The translations under genes and the position numbers were made by a program. A DNA stretch of 60,571 nucleotides from a virus. This document shows positions 1 to 9,487 of this stretch, piece after piece. The stretch is from positions 1 to 60,571 of the IMG/VR virus record IMGVR_UViG_3300032096_000019; one strand, 5' to 3'. Position 1 is the first letter of the stretch; the number at the start of each line of letters is the position of its first letter. The notes below the pieces were generated by a model, which was not told the origin of the DNA, searched no databases, and worked only from the letters and a program-made list of their open reading frames with translations.

Positions 1-1845
1 TTAGACATTCTCTTCGATGCCTCCACAAGCCCATAATATTGCTCTCGCAATATATTCAGGTACAATATACTCTTCGTCTATAGCTTCGGCTAGTGCATAT
101 GCAAACAAGCCTTTTCCTACTTGTGAATTATCAACATGCTTATAAATGAATTTAGCATCATCACGTAACGAACATAAATCTGTATGGTAATTATTATGTT
201 TGTCAACAATCTTTTGAAGATCAGGAGATACTGTTCCATCTGCAGTAGGCCATAGAGATTTCAATGTCTTTGCCATAACTGCTGGATTTAGCATAGCCAT
301 ATCGTATTCAAACGTTTTGAGTGGCGATATAAAGAGTCTGGAATATTTATTACTATTGATATCATTAATATAATCGCATACAGAATTATTTCCTGTGACC
401 ATTTCTCCTTTTAATGGATAAGTTTCTTTATCAGGATCACGATCGCTCAAGCCTGCACAGAAGATTGGTATATTCGGTCCTGAAGAATTATCAAAATTAC
501 AAAATAATTTCATGAAATACTTGAAATTTATACCGTTGATATTGATAACCGATATGCCCATTTCTTCAATACTATTTGCTAATACTCGCTTCCCTTCAGC
601 AACAGCTTTTCGATTATATTTTTTCAATACATTTACAGCTAATTTTGGAAGTATTAGTGCTTCAGCTATGCCCTCAACCATGATAATTCCTCGCGAAAAA
701 AGCATGGTTGATTTTGTTACATCCAGCCACCTGTTAATATATTTTTCAGAAACAGTGTCGCCAAAAACCTTTTGCTTCAGAGTTATCGCATTAATACATT
801 CATCCTGTTCTGAAACATGAATAATTTTATTAACGCTAACTGATGAAGCTAACACAGGTGAGTGCGTAGAAACAATAATCTGTGCGTTGTGCAAAGTATC
901 AGACAATGTTTCGAGATATTTGATAAATTTCACTTGTAATTGCGGATGCAAATGAGCTTCTGGTTCTTCGATTAACAACGCTGTAAATATGTCTGAATCT
1001 TTGATTAATTCCAATTCAGCAAACACAGTAGCAATATAAAGGAGATTATTATACCCCAAACTATTGGTGGCCAAATCTCTGAATTTCATTATATCTATTT
1101 CGCCGATTTTCGGAAAGAATACCATTTTTATATTTTCGACTATTTTATTGAATGTTGTTTCAGTAAACTGTAAATTGACACTTTGACCAAGTTCATTTCC
1201 AAGGGATTCTTTGATTTTTGTGTTAATACTCTTTTTTACCGAATCAATCTCAGCATATTTCCCATCGGTATTTTCAGTAATGGCATCATTGAATTTTTTT
1301 ACACTCTCGACAAGCGAATTAGTATTATCGCCATACTTTTTCTTTAAAAGCATGGCTAATCTCGACTTTCTGGCATTTGCTAGTTTATTTTCCGCATCAC
1401 GCAATGGCGGCAAATATATACACTCAATACAGTCAAACGTATCTTCTTCAAAAATACTGGCAGATGAGTTGCCACCCCAATGTTTACGTTTGAAATAGCC
1501 AAATCGAGAGGATTTTTTCGATATCAATAAATGTAAATGTGCATTAAAATCCGCACCACACCATGTCAAAAAAGTGATTTTTTCATCTTCGGTCAAACGA
1601 GAAAATTCGGCGGTAATTTTCACCTCATCAGCACGGTTCTTTTTATCTAATTAACAATATAAGTCTCCTTCCGAAAAAGCAGTATTTGATTCTTTTTCTC
1701 TCAATAGTAGCCTAAGTGCATTAATTATTGCAGTCTTTCCAGAGCCGTTTTCGCCAACGAGAATATTTAACCCTTTATTAAGGATGACGCTTGATTCCCG
1801 ATTTGTGTTTTTGTAACCTTCAATCCGTAATTTAGAAATATACAT
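1..1845 (-). pseudogene. OLD-family ATP-dependent endonuclease, interrupted by an in-frame TAA
   Basis: An ABC-type ATPase followed by a TOPRIM nuclease, the layout of the OLD (overcoming lysogenization defect) family used in anti-phage defence. Start chosen at 1845 because TGGAGG lies just upstream. Visible: Walker A GENGSGKT near residue 35, Walker B LLIEEPEAHLHPQ, switch histidine STHSPV, then TOPRIM motifs MVEGIAEA and SDRDPD. A TAA at 1651-1653 stops translation after about 64 residues, yet the same frame continues on both sides (YC-stop-LDKKNRADEVKI), so this is one gene with a nonsense codon, not a frameshift. A GTG at 1623 could restart a 540-aa protein, but that would lack Walker A. 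It lies 75 bases after the nuclease-like gene at 1921-3132 and may share its transcript. Probably inactive unless the stop is read through or is an assembly error. Confidence 0.8.
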
Positions 1846-1920
1846 AGAATCCTCCATTACAATTTATTGAAGGTGAAGCTTTTTATAGCACAAAACATAA
1901 TGTTTAAGATGGGTCTAATT

Positions 1921-3132
1921 CTAAGTTCTCGCTTCTTTAGCAATTCTTTCACGGTCATAATCATTCAAATGAAGAATAAAATGATAGACAGTCATATGCT
2001 TAGCTTTATCTTCAGGAATTATATGAACACTCTTAAAAACATATTGCTGTTCTAAATCCTTTACTGAAACTAATTTAAAATTATCGTCTACAAAATTGTT
2101 TAGGTTCTCCTTGATTTTATCTATAGCATCTTGCAAATTATATTTTTTGTTTATAGAAATAGTAATGCCGAAATGAAAATAATGATTTAAATAACCCAAC
2201 AATTGTTTAAATTGATCTAAAAAATTTTCAATGTGTTTACTTTCAATAATGGCATAGTCTTCATCCCCATAAATATATAAGTCAGTTTCCCCTAATGTTT
2301 TAATAGCTCTTCCCATCGGAAATTCTCTTGTAATTTGTAAATCATACTTAGATTTTAGAACTTCTTCGATACTATCATGTATATCGTTGCTTATCTCGGT
2401 TTCACCACGATTACGAAATTCAACTACACGCTTTTGGAATTTACGAAGTACTTTATATAATTCAGTAATCACTCCCTTTTCAATGTTAATAGCTTCTAAT
2501 TTTGTTTTTGGACTCTGGGGTAGCTGTAATTTTCCTAAGTATTGTTTTCTCAAATCTACTGGCATGAGATCTATATAATCATATAAATTTACATCTGGAA
2601 AAAACATTGAAAACAATTCTTCATTACGTAAAAACATCGTTAACATCTTACTTAATTGCGAGGGGAGAAAATCATGATCGCAGAAACAGAAATAATAATA
2701 CGATTCATAATTTTGTATTTCTTTTAAAACATAATTTGTACCATCGTTAGTTAAATAATTTGGATTAGTTGATATTAGAGAAAAAAGGTCTTTGTTTATT
2801 GGATTAGGTATAAGCTCAGAGGGATTATCATTACAATCTTCCCACCATTGTAAAATAGTATATAAAAGATACTCGTATTTTGGATTTATATAATATCTAA
2901 GTTCAGGGGATAAGATTAGTTCATATAATTCATCTACAAGACATCTACATTCTTGTGGTCTACGCATTAAATAATCTCTAGGTAGAAAACCATCCATCCC
3001 GAAATCTGGATCATTATTCAGATAATCTAATAGTACTCTTACAATTACTGCTAGGTTTCCATTTACATTTTCTGTGACTTTCATATCAATACTATTGTTT
3101 TCGCCATAATCTAAGAAATCTAAAGGAATCAT
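1921..3132 (-). CDS. PD-(D/E)XK-like nuclease protein, 403 aa, uncharacterised
   Basis: The named family is not recognised. The first ~210 residues are mostly helical and rich in aromatic residues. After residue ~240 comes an alpha/beta stretch resembling a restriction-endonuclease core: a Glu in ITREFPMGR, then GETDLYIY (Asp), then YAIIESKH (E-x-K), followed by helix LDQFKQLLGYL. That is the spacing of PD-(D/E)XK enzymes that cut DNA or RNA. There is no signal peptide or membrane segment, so it is cytoplasmic. The start is supported by GGGAG seven bases upstream. It sits upstream of the broken OLD gene on the same strand, and a two-gene defence unit is an inference. High AT content and no phage-family resemblance suggest island cargo. 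The fold call is moderate; function is unknown. Confidence 0.55.
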   Translation of the reverse strand: MIPLDFLDYGENNSIDMKVTENVNGNLAVIVRVLLDYLNNDPDFGMDGFLPRDYLMRRPQECRCLVDELYELILSPELRYYINPKYEYLLYTILQWWEDCNDNPSELIPNPINKDLFSLISTNPNYLTNDGTNYVLKEIQNYESYYYFCFCDHDFLPSQLSKMLTMFLRNEELFSMFFPDVNLYDYIDLMPVDLRKQYLGKLQLPQSPKTKLEAINIEKGVITELYKVLRKFQKRVVEFRNRGETEISNDIHDSIEEVLKSKYDLQITREFPMGRAIKTLGETDLYIYGDEDYAIIESKHIENFLDQFKQLLGYLNHYFHFGITISINKKYNLQDAIDKIKENLNNFVDDNFKLVSVKDLEQQYVFKSVHIIPEDKAKHMTVYHFILHLNDYDRERIAKEART

Positions 3133-3191
3133 TAATTATCTCCCTCGTAATTGATGGAACCGGTTCTTTAAACATTTATCGGCTTCTCACT

Positions 3192-3214
3192 TGCAAAACT
3201 TGTGCAATTTTGCA
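3192..3214. repeat. 23-bp inverted repeat beside recombinase array
   Basis: TGCAAAACTTG and CAATTTTGCA form a near-perfect dyad (7-bp perfect arms TGCAAAA/TTTTGCA). It lies between the nuclease-like gene and the downstream end of the serine recombinase array. Recombinase attachment sites are dyads in such places, but no partner copy was found by eye, so this is only a candidate. Confidence 0.35.
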
Positions 3215-3360
3215 ATGAAACATCGTTAAGCTATTCTATATTTTCTTAAAAGTTTCCTGTTAATCATAAAAATTCCAAAGAAATTAAAGCTCCTTTCTTT
3301 TTTAATACACGGTATACAAACATTTCCTATGAAAGCAACCTTCCCCAAAAAACCCCTATA

Positions 3361-3406
3361 AAAACAAAAAAAACCCGCAAGTTCAGCACCAAGCCAACCC
3401 TGCGGG
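3361..3406 (-). terminator. Rho-independent terminator after recombinase A
   Basis: On the minus strand CCCGCA ... TGCGGG forms a stem (inner pairs GTT/AAC and GC/GC) followed directly by an unbroken T-run. It begins just after the stop of the recombinase at 3423-4853 and would end transcription of the whole array. A 66-aa open frame across it is not a gene. Confidence 0.75.
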
Positions 3407-3422
3407 ATTCTAATTTTCGTAT

Positions 3423-4853
3423 TCAAATTCTTGTTCCGGCAAGAAAAACAACCACCGGTTTGCCATTAAGCCCGATTTCAATATGGTCAAGTGTCTTAAG
3501 CATCAATTCATATGGCATCGTTTCAATGCACCCGACTTCTTCTATCATGCACACCAGTTCCTTAGCCCTATATGCAGCCAAAGTATCGTCGCCGTTTATG
3601 GTTTGCTGCCGCTTTGGCAAAAAGCTCTCTTTATCATCAACCAGTTGGTTCCATGCTTTGATGAATTCCTTTTCTGCAATCTCTGCATAAATCCTTTGAC
3701 CATTCCGGGAGGTATCCTCCCCAACCGGTTTATAGCGTCCAGCCTTGAAGTTACTGCAAATCCAGTACTTCTTTCCATAATCCTCTTTTCGCTTTGATTT
3801 TCGAAGCAAAAATGTATGTCCGCATTCTTTGCAGATGATTTTCCCGCTGAGGGGATACTCCTCACTATGCCGGTGAAACTTATTCATGTAGTGGTCTTTA
3901 GCAAACTGTTCCTGCCGCTTCATTTCAAGCTGCGCGCATTTCCATGTGTCTTTATCGATAATTGCGGGATGGGTGTTCTCAAAATAATATTGTGGCAATT
4001 CCCCTTCATTCTTCACACGCCGCTTTGTTAAATAATCTGCGTTATAAGTCTTTTGAAACCTTGTATCGCCCTTCATCTTTTCATTAGTAAGAACTTTTGT
4101 GATATGGCTTGCACACCACTCCTTCCCGCCATAAGCCATCAGTACTTTCTCTGTGGTCAGGCGCTTGGCAATCTGGAAGGTACCGAACCCGTCAAGGAAC
4201 TCCTGGTAGATCCGGCGCACTACTTTGGCTTGTTCTTCATTAATGATGAGATTACCGTCTTCGTCCTTGTCATAACCCAGGAATTTACCGCTTGGAATGC
4301 TTTTGATATTACCTCTCTCATACTTTCTGCGGATGCCCCATTTAACGTTTTCTGAAATAGCAAGGCTTTCGGTTTGCGCTACTGCTGAGATCAGCGTCAA
4401 AAGCATCTCTCCTTCGCTTCTCATGGTGTGGATATTCTCCTTTTCAAAATAGACATCCACCCCGAGGGCTTTCAATTCCCTAATACAGTTAAGACAATCA
4501 AGAGTATTGCGACCGAAGCGGGAGAGGCTCTTAGTAATGATCATATCTATATGGCCATCTCTGGCGTCCTGCATCAGACGGTTAAAAGCATCGCGCTTTT
4601 TAAGGTCAGTTCCGGAGATGCCTTCATCAGCGTAAATTCCGGCAAAAGAGTAATCAGGATGTGATCTTATATAATTTTCGTAATAGGTTATTTGTGCATG
4701 ATAGCTTGAAAGTTGCTCGTCACTGCCTGTTGAGACCCGGCAGTAAGCCGCAACTCTCTGTTTATTCGTTTCATTCTTCTCGCCATCCGTTGTACTGGGT
4801 AACGGGTATAAGACGGAAATCCTTCTCGGACCTCTTCTTTCTACGGAGGTCAT
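3423..4853 (-). CDS. Large serine recombinase (A), 476 aa
   Basis: A site-specific DNA recombinase of the resolvase/large serine integrase class. The N-terminal catalytic domain (residues ~30-180) carries RVAAYCRVST with the nucleophilic Ser, SLSRFGRNT with the active-site arginines, and FEKENIHTM. A Recombinase domain follows (~200-310), with the usual HPAIIDKDTW linker, then a zinc-ribbon (CKECGHTF ... WICSN). The C-terminal coiled coil is short. The start is backed by GGAGGAGGTGA a few bases upstream, although that start lies 83 bases inside the end of recombinase B, so the genes are translationally coupled. It is the last gene of the D-C-B-A array and is followed by a terminator. It may act in integration or excision of the element, perhaps as one subunit of a multi-recombinase machine. 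Confidence 0.92.
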   Translation of the reverse strand: MTSVERRGPRRISVLYPLPSTTDGEKNETNKQRVAAYCRVSTGSDEQLSSYHAQITYYENYIRSHPDYSFAGIYADEGISGTDLKKRDAFNRLMQDARDGHIDMIITKSLSRFGRNTLDCLNCIRELKALGVDVYFEKENIHTMRSEGEMLLTLISAVAQTESLAISENVKWGIRRKYERGNIKSIPSGKFLGYDKDEDGNLIINEEQAKVVRRIYQEFLDGFGTFQIAKRLTTEKVLMAYGGKEWCASHITKVLTNEKMKGDTRFQKTYNADYLTKRRVKNEGELPQYYFENTHPAIIDKDTWKCAQLEMKRQEQFAKDHYMNKFHRHSEEYPLSGKIICKECGHTFLLRKSKRKEDYGKKYWICSNFKAGRYKPVGEDTSRNGQRIYAEIAEKEFIKAWNQLVDDKESFLPKRQQTINGDDTLAAYRAKELVCMIEEVGCIETMPYELMLKTLDHIEIGLNGKPVVVFLAGTRI

Positions 4854-5973
4854 GATTCACCTCCTCCAGAACCATAGGCTCAGTTATTGCATAATCCTTC
4901 GAAAGCGCTTCTAATATTCCATCTGCTATGCGCATCCCTATACATACGGCCTTACCTTTTTGCTGATAGGTTGCACAAATCCAGCTTACATAGCCGCCTT
5001 GATGGATGACTCTGATGAGCGATGCTCCACAGTACGGACACTTTAATAAGCCGGTAAAGGGATATTCTTTCTTTTTTCTGCCTTCACGGATGGTTTGGGC
5101 CGCCTTCCACTTTGTTCTTGGAATAATTGCCGGATGGGCATTTTCAACGTAGTACTTGGGCTTTTGCCCTTTATTTAAAACTTGCTTACCCTCCTCATTA
5201 ACGAAGGCTTTTTGCATCAAACAGTCGCCGGTATATTTCTCGTTGGAGATGATACTTAAAATCCGGTGCGAACGCCATGGATTCTTAGTATAGGTAGGGA
5301 CACCTTCGTCATTTAGTATCTGCGCAATCTTATACCCGGAAATAACATTTAGATAGAGATTATAAATCCGCTTGACGATTTCTGCCTGCTTTTTATTTAT
5401 GACCAGACTGCCATTTTCGTCCCGGTCGTAACCCATGAGGCGATTAACGTCTACCATCGCCTCTCCGCGCTTGAATTTGTTCTGCATGGCCCATTGAACA
5501 TTGGCACAGACCGACTTTCGTTCTTCTTCCGCGATGGCTGCAAGGACAGTGAGCATTAATTCTCCCTCAGCATTTATGGTGTTGATGTTCTGCTCTTCGA
5601 AGATGACACCCACACCTGCATCTTTTAATTCGCGGACATATTTAAGCAGCATTAGAGTATTCCTTGCAAATCGGGAAACCGACTTTGTAATGATAATATC
5701 TATTTCACCTGCTCTTGCTTTTTCAAGCATAGCCTTTAGGCCCGGCCGGTCTATTTTTAAGCCGGATATACCCGTGTCTGAGAAAATGCCGCAGAATTCA
5801 TACGCAGGATTTGACTTTAGCTTTCGTTCATAGTATTCGGTCTGGTTTTGGAGGGAATTCATCTGCCCGGAGTGTTCAGTTGATACACGTACATAGGCAC
5901 AAACTCTGATTTTTGGAGGTACGGTGAAGGGATTGAGGCTTCCTTTTATTTCAGTTATCTTTCTTTTCACCAT
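4771..5973 (-). CDS. Large serine recombinase (B), 400 aa
   Basis: Serine recombinase with catalytic motifs VCAYVRVSTEHS (nucleophile near residue 30), SVSRFARNT and FEEQNINTI, then a Recombinase domain and zinc-ribbon (CPYCGASL ... WICATY). It is shorter than its neighbours and lacks a long C-terminal coiled coil, ending in a basic tail. The catalytic residues appear intact. It starts two bases after the stop of recombinase C, and its end overlaps the start of recombinase A, so C, B and A form a tight operon. The compact tail resembles the small partner in multi-recombinase elements, where one protein lacks the coiled-coil regulatory arm; that role is inferred. It has no close copy in the second array at 16-19 kb. 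Confidence 0.92.
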   Translation of the reverse strand: MVKRKITEIKGSLNPFTVPPKIRVCAYVRVSTEHSGQMNSLQNQTEYYERKLKSNPAYEFCGIFSDTGISGLKIDRPGLKAMLEKARAGEIDIIITKSVSRFARNTLMLLKYVRELKDAGVGVIFEEQNINTINAEGELMLTVLAAIAEEERKSVCANVQWAMQNKFKRGEAMVDVNRLMGYDRDENGSLVINKKQAEIVKRIYNLYLNVISGYKIAQILNDEGVPTYTKNPWRSHRILSIISNEKYTGDCLMQKAFVNEEGKQVLNKGQKPKYYVENAHPAIIPRTKWKAAQTIREGRKKKEYPFTGLLKCPYCGASLIRVIHQGGYVSWICATYQQKGKAVCIGMRIADGILEALSKDYAITEPMVLEEVNHDLRRKKRSEKDFRLIPVTQYNGWREE

Positions 5974-5975
5974 GG

Positions 5976-7568
5976 TTATTCAATCCCCCATGGCAATTCA
6001 GTTCCGTCTTTAAACTGAAAAGTTATCTCTTCATTGGATTTTACAACCACTGCGTTAACAGTCGCACACCAAAGGCTCTCGTTAAACTCGGTCAGTAGTT
6101 CTTTTTGCTCTTTAAGTTGGCGGATGAAGGCGTTCATCTGATTGCGCCTGGCTTTTAAGATTGCGATTTCGCTATTAAGCTCCTGCTTCCTGTTTTGCAG
6201 CTCGTTATATCTGGTAGCAAGGGGGGTGTACCTCTTGGTGTATTCCTTCTGGTCTATTGCTGACCTTGCGTTTTCAGCAATCAGCTTTTCCACTGCCGCT
6301 TCAATGACTGTGCATTCTTCATTGATTTTTTGGCTCTCCTTCTCCTGCTTTTTGAAGTCTGTAATCGTTACAATTATTTCATTATAGGTGGATAAAATCT
6401 CATCTTTATTTTCAATAAGGCTGTTGAAGGCCTCGACAAAGGCTCGTTTCAGGACTTCTTCTTTCAGGTGAGGGGTGTTACAATAGGTTCTCTTTCTGAA
6501 CTTATTATTGCACTGCCAAACGGTGTTGGCGTACTTGGTGGTGGAGTGCCATATCTTTCTGCCGTAAAATCCGCCACAGTCCCCACAAACAATCCGGCTG
6601 GCAAAGCAGTTAATGGCGCTTGTATATCTTCCTGCCGCTTTACGCCGCCTGAACTCTTCTTGAACCAGTTCATATGTCTCGGGGCTTATGATTGCCGGAT
6701 GACTGTTTTCCACATAGTACTGGGGAATCTCACCCTCATTAATTTTCTTTTTCTTGGTAAGGAAATCCACTGTAAATGATTTCTGCAGCACAGCATCGCC
6801 TTTATATTTTTCATTCTGAAGGATACTCGTTACGGTACTGGGTTGCCATTTCTGTTTACCAGCAGGAGTCTTGATACCTTTCTCTGTAAGATGCTTTGCT
6901 ATACCCGAAGGCGTCTTACCTTCAAGAAAGAGTTTGTAAATCAACCGGACAAACTCAGCTTCTTTTTCGACAATTTTCGGCAAGCCATCTTCACCTTTTT
7001 CGTAACCAAGGAACTGTCCGTATGGCAGGCTGACTTTACCGTCGGCAAACCGTTTGCGCTGACCCCAGGTGACATTAGCGCTTATTGACCTTGATTCTTC
7101 TTGAGCCAAGCTTGACATAATTGAGATCAATAGCTCACCCTTACTGTCTAATGTGTAGATGTTCTCCTTTTCAAAATAAACCTCCACGCCTTTTTCCTTA
7201 AGCTGTCGGACAGTAGTCAGCGTATCAACAGTGTTCCTGGCAAATCTGGACACCGACTTGGTAATAATCAGGTCGATTTCACCGGCCAGTGCGTCAGCTA
7301 TCATCTTGTTGAAACCATCACGCTTTTTTGTGCTTGTAGCTGAAATACCCTCATCAGCGTAGACCTCAATGAACATCCAAGCTGGATTTGATTTGATGTG
7401 TCTAGTGTAATAATCCACCTGCGCCTCGTAGCTTGAGAGCTGTTCATCATTGTCCGTTGAAACCCTTGCGTAGGCAGCAACCCGTTTTGTTGCTGGAGTT
7501 CCGGCAGCTATGGGTGCAAAAAGTCCTGCTGTTGCCGGAATAACTTTTACTGCTCTTGCTGGATACAT
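5976..7568 (-). CDS. Large serine recombinase (C), 530 aa
   Basis: Full-length large serine recombinase. Catalytic domain residues ~30-170 with RVAAYARVSTDND, ADEGISATS, SVSRFARNT and FEKENIYTL. Recombinase domain ~190-320 with HPAIISPETY, zinc-ribbon (CGDCGGFYG ... WQCNN), then a long coiled coil (~400-500, alternating Glu/Lys/Leu) typical of the integrase arm that controls direction. It is closely related to the copy at 16098-17687 along its whole length, including the N-terminal ARAVKVIPAT stretch. Its start lies 22 bases inside the 3' end of the truncated recombinase D, the same coupling as in the second array. GGAGGAAAGC just upstream is the ribosome site. Confidence 0.93.
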   Translation of the reverse strand: MYPARAVKVIPATAGLFAPIAAGTPATKRVAAYARVSTDNDEQLSSYEAQVDYYTRHIKSNPAWMFIEVYADEGISATSTKKRDGFNKMIADALAGEIDLIITKSVSRFARNTVDTLTTVRQLKEKGVEVYFEKENIYTLDSKGELLISIMSSLAQEESRSISANVTWGQRKRFADGKVSLPYGQFLGYEKGEDGLPKIVEKEAEFVRLIYKLFLEGKTPSGIAKHLTEKGIKTPAGKQKWQPSTVTSILQNEKYKGDAVLQKSFTVDFLTKKKKINEGEIPQYYVENSHPAIISPETYELVQEEFRRRKAAGRYTSAINCFASRIVCGDCGGFYGRKIWHSTTKYANTVWQCNNKFRKRTYCNTPHLKEEVLKRAFVEAFNSLIENKDEILSTYNEIIVTITDFKKQEKESQKINEECTVIEAAVEKLIAENARSAIDQKEYTKRYTPLATRYNELQNRKQELNSEIAILKARRNQMNAFIRQLKEQKELLTEFNESLWCATVNAVVVKSNEEITFQFKDGTELPWGIE

Positions 7569-7921
7569 GAAGCTTTCCTCCTTTCCAAATATTTTAGTTG
7601 TCTCTCCCGCGCCTGTTGTCGGGCTTTCTCATTCCAGCTTTCACTACGTGATTTGTTCTGCCACTCCTTTTGGACAGTCTGGCCGTCACGAAAAACAAAT
7701 ACCAGAAGGTTAGAATCAATAGCCTGTATTTCCTTAATCTTTTGCTCAAAGACCGTCTCATCAAACTTCGTAAGCCCTAAAACCTCTGTAACTATCGAAA
7801 GCAGGATGTCTTCGGGGATTTGCTTGGTGTGGCAGAATGCCTTGCCGAATTTCAGGTAAGTAGAGCAGTTCCACGAAATCCGTCCGTGTGTGGTCTTGCG
7901 TTTGTAGTTTTTACCGCATAC
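7547..7921 (-). pseudogene. 3' remnant of serine recombinase D, fused to an IstB fragment
   Basis: Only the zinc-ribbon tail and C-terminus remain (from CGKNYKRK through HTKQIPEDILLSI to FVFRDGQTVQKEW). They match the end of the intact recombinase at 17566-18993 almost residue for residue. The catalytic domain and Recombinase domain are gone. Upstream the same open frame (7547-8056) continues without a stop into an IS21 IstB fragment, giving a chimeric 169-aa frame. An IS21 element evidently entered the gene and a later deletion fused the pieces. The surviving 3' end still provides the overlap with recombinase C. Confidence 0.85.
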
Positions 7922-8228
7922 TTCTCGCATGGATTTTTTTGAATCTAGAGCAAGTATGTATGAATTATGTATGACTCTATCCATGATAGCATCTGCGATG
8001 GTAGGATCGGGGAATAGGTCATACCATTTTGTGTGAGCGATTTGCCCTGAAAGCACGGTAGCGTTTCTAGACGACCATTTTACCCCTTAAAACAGGAAAA
8101 CCCCTTGTATCAAGGAGTTTTCATTGTATCAAAGTTTGAGTTTTTATTTGTCTAATGACTAAAATATTGATACAATTTAGCGATATTGATTTACGCTAAA
8201 AAGTACGGGATTAACGCAAAAAAGTACA
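7922..8228 (-). mobile_element. Decayed IS21-family element (IstB tail plus left terminus)
   Basis: Residues encoded at 7922-8056 (WYDLFPDPTIADAIMDR ... SMRE) are the C-terminal part of IstB, the ATP-binding helper of IS21 transposases; similarity extends a little further upstream. At 8191-8227 two copies of a TTA(A)CGC(T)AAAAAGTAC unit lie head to tail, ending in a TGTGTACTTTTTTGCG edge on the minus strand. This is the multiple-repeat terminus typical of IS21 left ends. istA and most of istB are missing between them, and no right end is visible. The remnant is non-autonomous. Confidence 0.75.
8097..8121. terminator. Perfect-arm hairpin, terminator-like on both strands
   Basis: AAAACCCCTTG-TAT-CAAGGAGTTTT pairs over 11 positions (one G-T type mismatch) and has A/T runs on both sides. 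It lies inside the IS21 remnant and would block readthrough from the DUF2971 gene into the recombinase array. Confidence 0.5.
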
Positions 8229-8230
8229 CA

Positions 8231-8503
8231 CCCCCCGGGCGAAATTCAATAAGCTTAAGGTCTTAGAAATTCGTCCCTCAACTCTCCTAAAATAGAAGTG
8301 TTTTCTCTTCGAGTGAAAGGATTATGTGAATAAGCTTGATCTATGCAACCGAATGCACTTATCCGAGAGCTTTTCTGAAAATCAAGTTTTTCAAAACCAC
8401 ATAACTTCGCTGATTTTTTTTAGAATAGTGCTTCTTCAGGTTTCTATCTATTCTCATGTCCCCTTAGTCAATAACCTTTTCCCCTTAACCGTAGGTACCC
8501 AGA
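8231..8503. other. 273-bp gap with no convincing gene
   Basis: AT-rich. A short minus-strand open frame of about 57 codons without a start ends near 8260, but nothing in it is recognisable. No promoter was assigned. Confidence 0.4.
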
Positions 8504-9487
8504 TTAAAATCTAATCGGTATTTTTGAATGATTAACTTTTACATCGTAACCTTTATTAGTCAATTGCATTAAAAGCCTTTTTTGCTTTTTCCCATTAAAA
8601 AGCGGAGAAACTGTAATTTCACATATTGCCATTTTATCAAAAAGAGGTACAAAAATATACTTTGGAATCCCAGCGTTACTACCATATCTAAGTTCAGTTT
8701 TGGCAAATGGACTTAATGCTGTTTTATCTTCATTTAATGGTAAGTGAATTGCAAGCCTTACCTCTTTCTCATGTGAAAAATTCTTTGATTTAAAAGCACA
8801 TCGCCATTTAAACAGTTCGCATGAAATTGCTAATTTAGTTTTTGATAATTGTGTATCATCTTTATGACGGTATCTATATAATGCTTGTACAAAATCTTTC
8901 AATATATCGTCTTTTTCATGGTCGTCATATTCAACAACAATTAATTCGCTTAAGAAATTTCTCTTATAAGGATGATAGTGAAAGGCTTCCTTCAATTTTA
9001 AAGAAGAAAAACCTAAGTTCCAACCCTCATATTGGCCGTTTTTAAGATAATAATTCCACATTGGTAATGAGTCTGAGAGCGTTGAAAAACAGAATATATA
9101 TGTAACATATTCAGATATGCAACATTCTTTATATTCTACTCCATCTATTATTAGGGGTGGAATTGCTTTATGGATAAAAGGAAATTCCTTAAAGGGTAAA
9201 ACATTAATTATTGAATTGAAATAATCTTTATCTATATTTTTGTTTTCCAATAACTGCTTACATATATTCTTATAATATTCAATTATATAACTTCCATCTG
9301 TTGTATCATTTACACAATCTATTCTTGTAAATCTTAATTCTATGTTTTCATTTTTCAAAATACCATCTACACCCTTTGGCGATGTATAATGATACTGTAA
9401 TTTATCATTAGGAATAACAGAGACTGATTGGAGTAGTTCTTGTTTCAATTTAATATCTTCTATACAACTGCAATCAGAAAAGTCCAT
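8504..9487 (-). CDS. DUF2971-family protein, 327 aa
   Basis: It has the marks of DUF2971: YHYTSPKGVDGIL at the N-terminus (~32-44), LRFTRIDCVNDTTDG (~50), CFSTLSDSLPMWNYY (~130), FSHEKEVRLAI (~240) and a closing IPIRF. Members are common in phages and defence islands. Their fold has been compared with ADP-ribosyltransferase-like proteins, but the function is not established. No membrane segment or signal peptide. AAGGGTGG lies seven bases before the ATG. Flanks are an IS21 remnant downstream and a repeat-rich gap upstream, so it looks like a stand-alone cargo gene. The family call is firm; the role in defence is inferred from context only. Confidence 0.75.
   Translation of the reverse strand: MDFSDCSCIEDIKLKQELLQSVSVIPNDKLQYHYTSPKGVDGILKNENIELRFTRIDCVNDTTDGSYIIEYYKNICKQLLENKNIDKDYFNSIINVLPFKEFPFIHKAIPPLIIDGVEYKECCISEYVTYIFCFSTLSDSLPMWNYYLKNGQYEGWNLGFSSLKLKEAFHYHPYKRNFLSELIVVEYDDHEKDDILKDFVQALYRYRHKDDTQLSKTKLAISCELFKWRCAFKSKNFSHEKEVRLAIHLPLNEDKTALSPFAKTELRYGSNAGIPKYIFVPLFDKMAICEITVSPLFNGKKQKRLLMQLTNKGYDVKVNHSKIPIRF

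Noticed and set aside
3226-3426. 66-aa minus-strand open frame
   Set aside because: It runs across the terminator at 3361-3406 and has no ribosome site; composition is not protein-like.
8231-8503. Minus-strand tail-like frame of about 57 codons near 8260-8430
   Set aside because: No start codon, no recognisable motif and an upstream stop; likely chance.
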